A stretch of 64,000 nucleotides of DNA. Origin: Brachyhypopomus gauderio (taxonomy: Eukaryota; Chordata; Actinopteri; Gymnotiformes; Hypopomidae). Numbering within the stretch: the first letter of the stretch is position 1; the number at the start of each line of letters is the position of its first letter. The notes under the pieces were generated by a model. It worked only from the letters and a program-made list of their open reading frames with translations. It searched no databases and was not told where the DNA came from. Location: contig NC_135219.1 in NCBI RefSeq assembly GCF_052324685.1, forward strand, positions 26,093,032 to 26,157,031, given 5' to 3'. The position numbers were made by a program, and so were the translations under genes. Positions 1 through 10,461 of this stretch are shown piece after piece.

Positions 1-70
1 CTATGCCCTAGTGGCGGTCTGCCCTCTGGTGGTAAGTATTGGTAGGACATCTCTAGGTTCATACATAACA
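1..70 (-). repeat. 3' LTR of gypsy A, partial
   Basis: The last 70 bases match the inner part of the LTR at 4507-4696 and end in the same CATAACA (plus-strand view). Relative to the other LTR it carries an extra 13 bases (gccctctggtggt) after ggcggtct, so the two LTRs differ by an indel. The rest lies beyond the window. Confidence 0.85.
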
Positions 71-84
71 TATCTCCTCCCCAC
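71..84 (-). promoter_or_regulatory. Polypurine tract of gypsy A
   Basis: On the minus strand a purine-rich run, gtggggaggagata, lies immediately upstream of the LTR start TGTTATG. This is the expected position and composition of a plus-strand priming site. Confidence 0.75.
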
Positions 85-266
85 TAAGATTCATTGTCAA
101 TAACATTAACAAGAAATATGGCAGAAATAGGAAATTACGGCTGATAATCACTACAGAGTTCCAAAACTCAACCATTAAATAACATTCTGCCAAGGCAAAC
201 ATTCTTAAACATCCTTCAACATTCCCTTTATTTTTTTATTTTATTATTATTATTATTTTTTTAAGT

Positions 267-1445
267 TCACTGATCTCTATAACGTACTGGCGGACGTGTG
301 ATCCTCACAGGATATCGCCGTACAGTCCCTGTTATCTCAGAACGACCTGTGTGTGTCATTACTGTGGACTGTGGTGTCTTGGGTGGTGTATGTGTTGTGT
401 GTGGAACTGAATCAGTATCCTCCTTCTGTTGAGATGTACTTGGGTCAAGTGTGGTACCAGGTGTGGTTGTCTGAGGTAGTGACAGTGGATAACTCGCAGT
501 CACTGGTGGGTCTGACTCGGGCCGAGTCAGCATCTGGTCCACATGACGCTTCCAGACCCCTTGTGTTCCCACATTTACCTTATAGGACACCGGTCCTGTC
601 TCCTCGATCACCACAGCTGGCTTCCACTTATCCTCCCCCCTCCTATAATCACGCACGAGCACTGGCTCACCAACTGCAAACTGTCTCTGTTTGGAGTGTA
701 GCTGGCGTCGTTGCTGTTGAGCCTCCTGCGACTGGTGCACTGTTCCAGCCACGCTGGGTTTCAGGAAATCCAGTCGAGAACGCAGCTTGCGTCTGATGAA
801 CAGCATTGCAGGGCTTTCTCTGGTTGTTGCATGAGGGGTGTTGCGGTAGGTCAGGAGGAACGTATCTAGACGCTGTTGCAGTGGTGTAGTTCCTCTGGAA
901 GACCTCAGAGCGCGCTTGAAGGTTTGCACAAAGCACTCTGCTAAGCCATTGGAGGCAGGGTGGTACGGTGCTGAGCGAATGTGTTTGACTCCATTGGCTT
1001 TCAGAAACGTGCTGAATTCTTCCGAGCAGAACTGAGGGCCGTTGTCGCTTACAAGGCTGTGTGGAATGCCATAGCGACTAAAAAGTCCCCTAAGCACTGA
1101 AATGGTTTTGCTGGATGTGGTGCTATCCATGATGTGTACCTCGGGCCATTTGGAGTGTGCGTCCACTACGACCAGGTACATGTGCCCTTCAAATGGACCA
1201 GCAAAGTCCACATGTATCCGTTCCCAGGGACTGGATGGCCACATCCACGGGTGTAAGGGTGCTAGACCAGGGTCTTTCTGTACTCGTTGACATGAGTGGC
1301 ATGACTTTGCTTGGTGTTCGATCTGGGAGTCGATGCCAGGCCACCAGACGTAGCTGCTACACCTGGGTGTGCTGAGTGTAGTTCTGTCAGCACACGGGGG
1401 CGCAGTCTGGGTGGCACAATCACTCTCAAACCCCACATGAGGCAT
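267..1445 (-). pseudogene. Integrase portion of gypsy A pol
   Basis: Open for 392 codons from the frame-change point. It contains the second half of the HHCC zinc domain (HQAKSCHSC), then the catalytic core with all three acidic residues in context: VDFAGPF, SDNGPQF and HPASNGLAE. A C-terminal GPY/F-like module (EETGPVSYKV) follows. The N-terminal part of the zinc domain lies in the other frame (1262-2356), and the segment that normally joins the two seems shortened, so a small deletion broke the frame near 1350. The catalytic core itself is uninterrupted. It would insert the cDNA into the genome if expressed as part of an intact polyprotein. Confidence 0.88.
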
Positions 1446-3715
1446 CCGTGCTGCACAGTGAGCTCATGGCGGCGCTGGAGGTAGTGTAATAGTTCGTCTC
1501 CTGCGTCCTTTGTAGTGGGAAAACGGCCAGTGGTGACCATTTCCATGACACGGGACAGGGTGGAGTCAGACATGGTATGACGCTTGATCTCAGCATTGCT
1601 GACTGGCAAAGTGTCCAATTGTGACGTATAGAACACCTCCACTGCACCTTGTTTCTCACTGGGGGCATGAGGGAGCGGTAACCTCGACAGTCCATCAGCG
1701 TTGGCATGTAGGGCCCCTTTCTTGTACTCAATGTTGTAATTGTGAGCGGAGAGCAGGAGCGCCCAGCGTTGCATGCGAGCTGTAGCCATGGATGGTGTGC
1801 TTTTCACTGGACTGAGGATGGTTGTGAGTGGGCGATGGTCAGTGAGCAGAGTGAATGTATTGCCGTAAAGATACTGGTGGAACTTCCGTACTCCAAAGAC
1901 TATCGCTAATGCCTCCCTCTCGATCTGAGCGTAGTTTTGTTCTGCTTTGCTGAGCGTTCTGGATGCATAGGCGATGGGTTTTTCTTCACCATCCGGCATG
2001 ACATGAGAGAGAACAGCTCCGACCCCATAGGGTGAAGCGTCGCAAGCAAGGCGGAGAGGCAGCTCAGGGTTGTAGTGTGTGAGCACCTCTTGTGCCACCA
2101 GGAGTGCTTTGGCTTTCTGGAACGCTGATGCACATGCTGACGTCCACTGCCATTTTCTTTCTTTGTTCAGCAGTTCGTTCAACGGCTTAAGCACAGTGGC
2201 CAGGTCAGGGAGGAAGCGTCCATAGTAGTTAAGCATTCCTAGGAAAGATCGCAGTTGACTCACATCGCCTGGTGCGGGTGCGTCTATGATGGCGCGTACC
2301 TTCTCCGGTGACTTGTGGAGCCCAGCAGCGTCGATGATGTGGCCCAGGTATTCCACGGACTCCTAGAAGAAGAGACATTTCTCTTGCTTGAGGTGTAAGC
2401 CATATTCCTCTAGCCTGCTGAGTACTGCATCCAGGGTTTTCAGGTGTGTCTGCTCGTCAGGACCACTGATAAGTATGTCGTCCAAGTAGCAGTGAGTGTG
2501 TGACAGCCCAAGGAGTACCTGGTCCATAGCCTTCTGGAACAAGGCGGGCGATGCCGCTACACCAAACGGCAAACGATTGAAACAGAAGAGTCCTTTCTGT
2601 GTTGAGATGGTCAGCAACTTCTTGGAGCTCTCTTCTACTTCCATCTACAGATATGCATTGGAAAGATCCAGCTTACTGAAGTGTTGACCTCCAGCGAGGG
2701 AAGCAAGCAAGTCCTCAATACGTGGAATTGGGTACTTGTCGATGCAGAGAGCTGGGTTGAGGGTGACTTTGAAATCCCCGCAGAGTCTCACGGTGCCGTC
2801 CTTCTTGTTCACAGGCACCACTGGTGTCGCCCAGTCACTATGCGCCACAGGTGAGATGACGCCAAGCTCTGTGAGGCGTTTCAGCTCGGCTTCCACTCGC
2901 GGTCGGAGAGCATATGGCACGTTGCGTGGTGGGCAGAATTTGGGGACACTGTTTGGTCTGAGAGTAAGCCGGGCTTTCACTCCCTTCATGGTGCCTAACT
3001 GATCGGAGAAAACAGCAGAGTGTCTCTTTAACACGGTCTCTAAGCTGTCTGTCTGTGTGTGCTCAATTACATGTACAGTCTTTAAGTCTCTCCAATTCAG
3101 TTGAATGGCTCTCAGCCACTCCCTGCCAAACAATGGTGGAGCATCCACCTTCACCACATACAGTGGCAAGACAGCCTGTTGCTTGTCCAATGCCACTTGC
3201 ACTTTAATGACTCCTTCTGGTGCCAAAGCCTCTCCTGTGTAGGTCTTTAGCATGACATCAGTAGGTTGCAGAGGAAGTTTGTGCAGCTTTCGTTTGTACA
3301 GTTCAAACGGAATTAATGACACTGCCGCCCCTGTATCCAATTCCATCTCCATTTTTTTTCCATTGACTTTTGGCACTACTGATATGCGTGAATATTTCCC
3401 TTTCTGAGACACTGCATACAGTCCCAAATCACTGTCACTATCCGATTTCGTCCCTTCACTTTCAATTTCATTCGCCTCGACGTGATGAATCTTTTTCTTC
3501 CTATCTTTCATGCTGCGTTTGTGTGTATGGCTTTTCTGTTCAGGCTTTCCCTCTTTGTGTTTACGTTCTCTTTCGTGACTACATTTTGATTTACTCCTGC
3601 ACATTCGTTTCGTGTGACCCTTCCTCCCACACTGGTGACACTCGCGATCTTTGTACCAGCAGTCCTCATCACTATAATTTCCCTTCCCACAGCGGCGGCA
3701 TTTTTCACCTTGCGA
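1262..3715 (-). pseudogene. Zinc knuckle, protease, reverse transcriptase and RNase H of gypsy A pol
   Basis: One reading frame runs from the zinc knuckles (3604-3715) to the start of integrase. The first knuckle has Tyr in place of His; the second is a proper CX2CX4HX4C (CHQCGRKGHTKRMC). The protease has LDTGAAVSLIP. The RT has DLSNAYL, LPFGVAASPALFQ and the active site HCYLDDILISG. RNase H has DASPYGVGAVLSH and YAQIEREALA. The frame is broken by stops at 2645-2647 (between AYL and MEVEES, where a Gln codon would be usual) and 2363-2365 (before the YLGHIID motif). Both look like point mutations because homology continues in the same frame on either side. Confidence 0.9.
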
Positions 3716-4265
3716 AAACAGCGTTCACTTTCAGGGAAGTACTTAACTGCTGTACATCGCGTGCTGCTGTTTCTGCTGACACTGCATGTTCCACTGCTTT
3801 CTTGAACGTGAGCTTATCCTCAGTCAGAAGGCGTTTCTGCACAGCTTCGGACTTTAATCCGCAAACAAATCTGTCTCTCAGAGCGTCCTCTAAGTGAGCT
3901 CCGAACTCGCAGTGTTCTGATAGCTTTTTGAGCACTGCTACATACTGCGCTACCGTTTCTCCTTCCCCCTGGTTACGCTTGTGGAATCTGAACCTTTCGG
4001 CTATAACAAGCGATTTCGGCGTGAAGTGGTCTTTAAGCACAGTCACAACCTGTTCGTAAGTCTTAGTGCCAGGCGCCATGGGAGCTACTAAACTACGAAG
4101 CAGTCCATACGTTTTAGGTCCCATAACACTGAAGAGTATTGAAACCTTCTTAGCCTCAGGAATGTCATTAGCCACCACATAATGCTCAAAACGTTCAATA
4201 TACGTTGCCCATTGCTCACCAGACTCATCAAAAACATCCATATGTCCATATATTCCAGCCATCAT
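3705..4265 (-). pseudogene. gag-like capsid ORF of gypsy A
   Basis: A 186-codon ORF starts MMAGIYGHMDVFDE and has the helical retrotransposon-gag pattern, with W near residue 19, YIERFEHY near 22 and VAQYVAVLKKLSEHCEFG near 105. It ends at a TGA just before the zinc knuckles, which continue in the +1 frame. In related elements gag and the knuckles are usually in one frame, so the break is more likely a mutation than programmed frameshifting; I cannot exclude the latter. The start was chosen at the first Met after the leader. Confidence 0.82.
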
Positions 4266-4491
4266 AAATCTTTCTGTAAGTACTTGTACTGTAAATGAAC
4301 CTGAAGCCCTAGATGTCGTTGAATCCGTTGATGTAGCACCAGCTGTTCTCGAGGCATCCGTTGACGGTTGGCTCCTAGTTGATTAGCACATTAGCTATCC
4401 ACACACACGGGTGTTCATTCCGGTCTAAAACTCACTCAAGGCTAACTAAACGTTCACTGTCAGTCGATGAAAACTATTCCGAAATACACAA

Positions 4492-4501
4492 CTCGTCGCC
4501 A
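4492..4501 (-). other. Candidate tRNA primer-binding site of gypsy A
   Basis: On the minus strand TGGCGACGAG begins a few bases downstream of the 5' LTR end. TGG is the usual start of a primer site that pairs with a tRNA ending in CCA. The tRNA is not identified. Sequence 4266-4491 is leader without a recognisable ORF. Confidence 0.6.
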
Positions 4502-4506
4502 ATTTA

Positions 4507-4696
4507 TGTTATGTTGCTCCCTTATAGTGTAACTAAGTAAACATTATTACTCGACACACAGAGAACGGAGGACAACTTGCTGGATCACTCACTAGTTTTT
4601 TATTAATTGTATTGGTTGTTATGGTTACATTCAGAATCCCTATGCCCTAGTGGCGGTCTAAGTATTGGTAGGACATCTCTAGGTTCATACATAACA
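4507..4696 (-). repeat. 5' LTR of gypsy A, complete
   Basis: 190 bp, bounded by the short inverted repeat TGTTATG / CATAACA. The inner end matches the partial LTR at 1-70. The adjacent PBS and the PPT of the other LTR fix the orientation as minus. Confidence 0.88.
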
Positions 4697-4885
4697 ATAG
4701 GGTTTCGAGTCGAGCCAAGCTAGAGGTTCTGAGTGTTCGCTGTACGGATCGGCTTTTGACCATGGACATCATGTAGGGAGGGGCCAGTCCATTTTTGGCT
4801 TTGTAAGCAAGCATCAATGTTTTATATCTGATGCGTGCCGCTACTGGAAGCCAGTGAAGAGAGCATAGCAGAGGAGTCACATGTG
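4697..4885 (-). pseudogene. LINE reverse transcriptase C-terminal fragment
   Basis: The minus-strand frame reads HVTPLLCSLHWLPVAARIRY followed by KTLMLAYKAKNGLAPPYM. This is the conserved tail of ORF2 in CR1/L2-type fish LINEs, just before the 3' UTR. The same motif is seen in the plus-strand LINE near 18500. Only about 60 codons remain and the 5' side is lost. Confidence 0.75.
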
Positions 4886-5242
4886 AGAACTTGGGGAGGA
4901 GGTCGAGGAGGGTGAGGAAGAGGGCAAGAGTGCGACGAGGAGGAGTTCCCCCCGTCGGAGTGCTCCGCATGCCCCGAGGAAGACGGTGGGGAGGAGGAGG
5001 AGAACGGGGATTACCCTCCATCCGAGGGCTCCTACACGGAGGAGGAGGAGAGCCCTCCCCCCTCGGGGAGTAGACAAACCACATAAACCCTGCGTGATGA
5101 CGAGACGAGCCACAGGTGAGACGAAATGGAGATACACAGACACAGACGCACCCACGGAGATACACAGACGCAGACGAGCAGACGCAGACGACGTAAACAC
5201 ACGCCCAAAGGGAGGGGTCTGGGACCTCAACGTGACAATTGG
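4886..5242. repeat. Acidic-repeat coding remnant joined to a partial LTR
   Basis: From 5074 to 5242 the sequence aligns with the right part of the LTR family found at 5977-7143 and 46282-46622, ending CTCAACGTGACA. To its left, plus frame 4937-5072 encodes a Glu/Pro/Ser-rich stretch with PPSE and EEEESPPPSG motifs, then a stop. No known domain is seen. The composition recalls the internal ORF of the LTR element at 46-48 kb, but that ORF lies on the other strand relative to its LTR, so the relationship is unclear. Confidence 0.45.
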
Positions 5243-5345
5243 GTGGATTGTTGGGTGGTATTCCAGATTTAAAATTTTAGTTCAGAAATTGAGTGCTGAA
5301 GATGATTTCCTTTACTGTAACTCACTATTTTTTGTCATGATTCAG

Positions 5346-5850
5346 GTGGAACAGCAGGACGCTGTATTCAGCACTGGATGGTCAGCCTTGAGGGCCATGT
5401 AATATGTGAGGGGATGCAACCCACCTTCTTGACAGGGCTTTGCTGCCTTATTTTCTACCTTCTACATCTTCAATCTCGAATACCAAGAAGAGGCCTCATG
5501 CACTCTTGAATTCATCCAAAGGTTAGGTATTTTCACTAAAACATGTGTTTCTTATCTTTTTAATGGTATGCTATTGTGAACAAAACATTTTATGCTTTTT
5601 GTTGTGTTGTTAATGTAAGTGAGTTACACAACTTGAGTTTTACACTGTCTGAAGAGACACTATTATTTTTCAGGCGCTTCATTGGTTTAAACCCTGAGTG
5701 AGGTACCAAGGCTGGACGGGGCAAAGTCTTGTAAAAAAAACTGGCAAAGCCACCAGCAAATAGATGACAACAGTCAACCCACATGTATCCACTCTGCTGA
5801 GAAGACTGATGGACTTTCACTGGGACTTCATTGCTGTTATTCACGTCTGT
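5346..5850 (+). pseudogene. Two degenerate C-terminal exons, resembling the fish SAMD3-like family
   Basis: Exon 1 (5346-5521) is bounded by an AG acceptor (tgattcag) and a GT donor. It encodes VSLEGHVICEGMQPTFLTG, then after a one-base slip LFSTFYIFNLEYQ and CTLEFIQ. Exon 2 begins at 5674 after tatttttcag and encodes RRFIGLNPE, GTKAGRGKV and NPHVSTLLRRLMDF, broken by stops. The order and motifs resemble the C-terminus of the large fish family annotated as sterile-alpha-motif-domain protein 3-like; this is recognition from memory. A related domain is encoded in the element at 36819-39164. With stops and shifts it cannot make a full protein. Confidence 0.6.
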
Positions 5851-5976
5851 TTGTCTTTGTCTGGTTTGTTCCTCTTGTTTCATTATTGGAACTGTTATGT
5901 TGTGACTAGTTTCATGTCAATATTTCCAAGTCTGAATGCCTTGTTCTTTTATTGCACTATTTTCAGTCAAAGGGTT

Positions 5977-7143
5977 TGTGACGATGGGGTCGTGGTGAAG
6001 GATGAGACACAGAATCCCTCTTGACTGACGTCACTTTTAGTTTATTTAACAATGATTGCGCAATAGCGCACGATAAACATCCAAACACGCACACAGAAAC
6101 GTGTAGACTTAGACAACGACGAGCACAGGACACTGCGCAAACGCACATTAAATAGACAGACCACATTATCCCCACGTGATTACGAGACGATTCACAGGTG
6201 TTACGCCCCTCCCTGGTTTTAGGCTCTCGTCTAGGCTACAGGGGAGAAACAGCAACTATGGCCGGATCTAGGTGGCGAGATACTAGGCATGACACTTTGA
6301 GAGAACCTTCTTAAACCTGGTTTATTTACAATACTACAATGCTCAACCACACTTCCACCAGACACAACCCACAACAAAACTCTATGTACAACTTATAAAT
6401 ACATATACACACACACCAACCTCTCTCTGGTGCCACACAGGTATGAGAACGGAGGAGGCTGCCCAAAGAAAGAAATAAAAATAAAATTCCCTAACTACTC
6501 CCACACATATATACACATACCGCTTTCTTAGTCCTACTAAAAGTACAGGGGTGGCGACCTCCGCTTACCTGATGTTTCTATACAGAGGTAACCTACGTGT
6601 TGCACGATGTAAATGCGCGCACGTACTTCCCTGTTCCCCAAACCTAGCGGCACCGCTCTCTCTCTCAAGTGTGGGAAAGGTGATTAAATACGCCCGTGTC
6701 AGGCGTAACACATGGGACTGAACATCAACAACGTATGTAGCAGAACTGCAACCACACGTATTAAACAAACAGGCCAATACGCAACACCCAAACACAGAGT
6801 CCTGCTCTTCCTCCTTGGTGAGCGCTCTCTCTCTCTCTCTCGGTTCTCTCTCATCCGCGCTCCCGCGAGCAGCGCGCAACCCGCATAAATATTCGTAGCT
6901 CCGCCCCATGCTCCCGCGGTGCAGTGGACAGCGTCCAATAGGAACCTAGAGAAACACAAGAAACACACACCCACACGCAGACACACACAGAACTCGAAAA
7001 AAACCAAGTCGGGCACGTAACACAGGTGAGACCGATTATCACACGACATACCCATAACCACGGAGATCCACTGACACAGACAAAGCACGTGGACAACGTA
7101 AACACACGCCCAAAAGGGAGGGGCCGGGGTCCTCAACATGACA
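5977..7143 (-). mobile_element. Solo LTR with a 5-bp target duplication, itself interrupted
   Basis: It begins TGTGACG and ends CATGACA, flanked by GGGTT on both sides (5972-5976 and 7144-7148). Without the inner insertion it is about 339 bp, the same length and family as the LTRs at 46282-46622 and 48165-48486. The TATA-like ttaaat segment and the related copies indicate minus orientation. It sits within the 3' part of CACTG element A. Confidence 0.82.
6199..7022 (-). mobile_element. Second solo LTR nested in the first
   Basis: 824 bp bounded by TGTTACG and CGTAACA, with a 4-bp duplication CAGG at 6195-6198 and 7023-7026. On the minus strand a TATA-like gaatatttatg lies near 6890, which suggests the LTR reads in that direction. 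A GA-rich run (6828-6842) and AC-rich stretches lie inside. No coding sequence is supported. Confidence 0.75.
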
Positions 7144-7685
7144 GGGTTGTGTTGTTTTTTTTGTTTGTTTGTTTGTTTTATACAAAGAAGGCACTATTTG
7201 AATGTAGAGAATTTAAATGTATGTTAAAATAAAAGGCAAAGTGCATTAACAAGCTGTGTTTTTTTCACATTGCAATTACATGCTGCTGTTCTAAATTCAC
7301 AAAGCACATTCTGTTGTAGTTTGTAGATTTTGTGAAGACTGATAATGTATTTTTAATAAATTAGTTGAGTGTAAAGTATTGCAAAAGTAGTCTTTAAAAA
7401 ATAAATAAAAACTGTGAATGCTGTATTTTTTCAATAACAGTACAAAACTGTAAATTTTAGTAAGAGTAAAAATGTGTTAAATTTACAGCAACATAATGGG
7501 AAGTCAACTGCAGTTGTTTACCTTTTTTTTACAGGAAAGTAACAGTTCTTAACTGTATTTCTCATTAACAGTACAAAACTAAATTTTAACGACAGTAAGA
7601 AAATGTTAATTTTACAGTAACATAATGGCAACCCAGCTGCCAAGTCTTTACTGTTATTTTACAGGAAAGTTTGTTACAGTGTATA
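7144..7685 (+). other. 3' UTR-like AT-rich end of CACTG element A
   Basis: After the LTR the element resumes with a T-rich run and aaaataaaag near 7225, which could serve as a polyadenylation signal for the exons at 5346-5850. It is followed by repeated ttacagtaa / acagtacaaaac motifs up to the terminus. No ORF is supported. Confidence 0.5.
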
Positions 7686-7865
7686 TTGGCCTCTCCCCTC
7701 ATGCATCATTCACACTTGGTGATCTCATGATGGTCTGAGAGCTGATGTGGCCACTTCCATGTTGAGACTAAGAGACCAGCTGGTGTCTCCAGCGAGGTCA
7801 GTTTAGGAACATCAAATTCCCGGAATGGGCCGAGGACGTCCAGAGGAAAGACAATACAGTTCTAA

Positions 7866-10458
7866 AGCCTGGTTTATACTTTCGCGAGTGACCGTAGCGC
7901 GTGACTCCGCCCACCGTGCGCGAACGCTGGAAGCGTTTATACTTTCCTCGTGCAGTGTTCTCCGAAACGATATGTGGTAGTATAAAGAAACACCCCTCAA
8001 AAACAGGGGAATTAACATTTATGATGCATTTTAATGTTGCTTTGTGTTTCAGGTTTGAAAAGTGCTGGAATTTAGGCTAAAGTACTTGAAAATGCTTGAA
8101 ATTGTAACTACTTGACTACCAAGACTAAACCTGGGGGGCATGATGGCGCCTGTGTTCGGCTCTGCCGCTACCCCTGCCTGGTCCTTTCTCTTTTACCTAT
8201 TTTATGGGGTCTAGTGCTGCTCATATGTGCCCATGATGTTTCGGCTGTTTTGGTCTACGTTTGGCAAGCGTTACTGCAAATTAGACATTCGGTGGAAAGT
8301 TTGTCTGCTGCTAAGAACTTTACTTTTCCTGGACCGGCATTTTGTTTACCTGTTGGCGGGCTGCCGGTGTTGCGTGGTTGGGGGAGTGGGTCGGAGGCGT
8401 CGCGGACGAAGTGCGGCAGGAGGAAGAGAGGAAAGAGAGCTTGTGTCCAGGTGAAACTTCGATGTTTCTGGAAGCAAATCCATGCTGTTACTCTCCAGCC
8501 TTGTGGTCCAGGGATTCCCTGGGGGATGTTTGGTTCCTCGGGGGGACAGGAGGCGGTGTGCGCGGCATGGAATCGGTGCGGCCGCGGCAGATCTTCCTAC
8601 TTGCGGGTGGTGAGTCCCAGTGTATGCGGAGATCCAACTATTCTTTGGCAACCTCACCAGCGTTATTGGAAAGGCCGGAAATACGATGGACAGCGTGTGA
8701 TTCGTCACATTGCATGTGCCGCTAAACCTCCTTCTTCCTACGTTACGGACACTTTGGAGTTCTCATTCAGAATGTGTCTGATTAATGCTCGCTCTATGGC
8801 AAATAAGGCTCATGTTTTAAATGACATGTTATACTGAGTTTTTTGTTTTTAACTGAAACTTGTCAACGTGATATGGACTACACTCATTTAATTGAACTCT
8901 GCCCTCTGGATTGTTCTGTTATTGGGACTCCTCGTTCATCTGGTCGTGGTGAGGGGCTTGCAGTTGTCTGGAATAAGCAATTTGTTTGCCAGCTAGTTAA
9001 CACAAATACCTATTCCACATTTGAACTGCAACTCACTAACTCACTGCAGCTCACTGCAACTCAATAACTCACTGCAACTGCAACTCACTTGGTAGGGTAA
9101 ATTGCCGATAAGTCTCGGCAATTATGGATGCATTTGAAACCATTACTCTGGATGATTTGATGGATGTGATTAAGAGATTGAAACCTTCTACTTGCCCTTT
9201 AGATGTTATACCATCGTCAGTATTCTTAAAAGTATAGCCAGTATTAACTCTTATAAATTCATCATTGTTGTCAGGTTGGGTTGCTTCTTATTTTAAGCAT
9301 GCTTCTGTTCAGCCATTGATAAACAAACCCAATCTGGATCCAGCAGAGCTAAAAAATTATAGACCAATATCTAAACTCCCCTATATGTCGAAAATTCTGG
9401 AGAAAGTGGTGGCTAATCAACTCACTGCTTTTATAAGTTTCAGTCTGGTTTTCGGAAGCGACACTCTACAGAGACAGCCCTATTGAGGGTTTCTAACGAT
9501 TTGCTGATGTCTGATGTAGATGTAGATTTGCTGATGTCTCTGATGTAGGTGACTGTTCCGTACTGATATTGCTTGATCTTAGCTCGGCATTTGATACTGT
9601 TGACCATTGCATTTTAATTAAAAGATTACAAGAGTGGGTGGGGTTATCTGGTACTGTTTTAAAATGGTTTACTATCTAAAATGGTTCCTATCTAACTGAG
9701 AGAAGTTTTGCAGTTTCAATGGGAAACTATGTTTCTGACTCTGCTCCACTGTCATGTGGTGTTCCACAGGGTTCAGTTTTGGGGCCTTTATTATTCTCTA
9801 TTTATATGTTACCATTAGGTCAGATTATTGATAATTTTAATGTTCCATATCATTTCTTTGCAGATGACATTCAGCTCCATTTCTCTTTTAAACCCAGTGA
9901 AATTCAGAGTCTTCAGAGGTTGTTAGATTGTTTGGAAGCTATAAAACACTGGACGGCTGATAATTTCTTGCAGTTAAATGCAGATAAGACAGAGATACTG
10001 ATTTTTGCTCCTGAGAAGATGAACCCTCTTATCAAAAATGTCCTTGGGTCTTTCTCCTCTGCTATCCACTTGAGTATGCGTAATTTGTGAGTTGTATTTG
10101 ATCAGTCGATGTTGTTTGACAAACATGTTAAACAGCTGACAAGTTCATGCTTCTTTCACCTAAAAAATATTAGCAAATTGAGATATATAGTTTCAAATGC
10201 AGAATTAGAGATGCTTCTTCACTCTTTCATATCATCTCGCATTGATTACTGTAATGCTCTTTTTACATCTCTTAGTGTGTCTGCTCGAAATCGCCTTCAG
10301 GTGTATGAACCCTGCAAACATGATTGTTCATTGCGCTGAGGCGCGGCGCGTGCAAAGTTACAAAATTCGAGAGGTGCACGACCTCGCAAATCGGCGGAGC
10401 CACAGTGATTACGTCATTTTCGCCGGACCCTCGCGCCGCGTCAAGTATAAACCAGGCT
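7866..10458 (+). mobile_element. PIF/Harbinger-type MITE with a LINE in its middle
   Basis: The ends are inverted copies of AGCCTGGTTTATACT, flanked by TAA at 7863-7865 and 10459-10461, which is the 3-bp duplication typical of PIF/Harbinger. The left 250 bp and right 160 bp match the uninterrupted 691-bp copy at 24647-25337. In this copy the central ~240 bp is absent and a LINE fragment (8114-10298) stands in its place. No transposase is present. Confidence 0.82.
8114..10298 (+). pseudogene. L2-like LINE ORF2 remnant inside the MITE
   Basis: The sequence starts with a LINE-like 5' region (ggggggcatgatggcgcctg). It goes on to the endonuclease start (LINARSMANKAHVLND, then FLTETCQ). After a deletion near 9060-9120, RT motifs follow: [52 protein letters not shown] and YHFFADDIQLHF, plus HSFISSRIDYCNALF at the C-terminal side. 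It has several frameshifts and stops. The 3' UTR and tail of the LINE are missing: it stops in cttcag and MITE sequence continues directly. Confidence 0.85.
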
Positions 10459-10461
10459 TAA

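Larger units (their letters stand above)
1..4696 (-). mobile_element. Ty3/gypsy LTR retrotransposon A, decayed, 3' LTR cut by the window edge
   Basis: Reading on the minus strand the order is 5' LTR (4507-4696), primer-binding site, gag, zinc knuckles, protease, reverse transcriptase, RNase H, integrase, polypurine tract and the start of the 3' LTR (1-70). This is the standard Ty3/gypsy order. The coding region carries two in-frame stops in the RT/RNase H part (codons at 2645-2647 and 2363-2365) and frame changes between gag and the zinc knuckles (near 3710) and inside the integrase N-terminal domain (near 1350), so the copy is not autonomous as it stands. The protein style resembles fish elements of the mag group, which is an inference from memory. 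Target-site duplication cannot be tested because the left flank lies outside the window. Confidence 0.93.
5243..7685 (+). mobile_element. CACTG-ended DNA element A, left end lost, interrupted by LTRs
   Basis: The right terminus at about 7680-7685 reads gttacagtg, followed by TA. The last 80 bases (on the other strand actttcctg, then a tract with ggcagctgggttgcc) match the termini of the element at 15412-16864. The body carries two broken exons and an AATAAA-like signal near 7227, and a solo LTR is inserted at 5977-7143. The left end appears to have been removed near the LTR remnant at 5242. The CACTG tips with TA flanks suggest the CMC (CACTA/Mirage/Chapaev) group; no transposase is visible. 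Confidence 0.6.

Noticed and set aside
353..1375. Plus-strand ORFs opposite the integrase region
   Set aside because: The minus strand encodes recognisable integrase with all catalytic residues; the plus frames are shadows.
6565..7139. ORFs in both orientations around the inner solo LTR
   Set aside because: They cross the LTR boundaries and the target duplications and have no domains.
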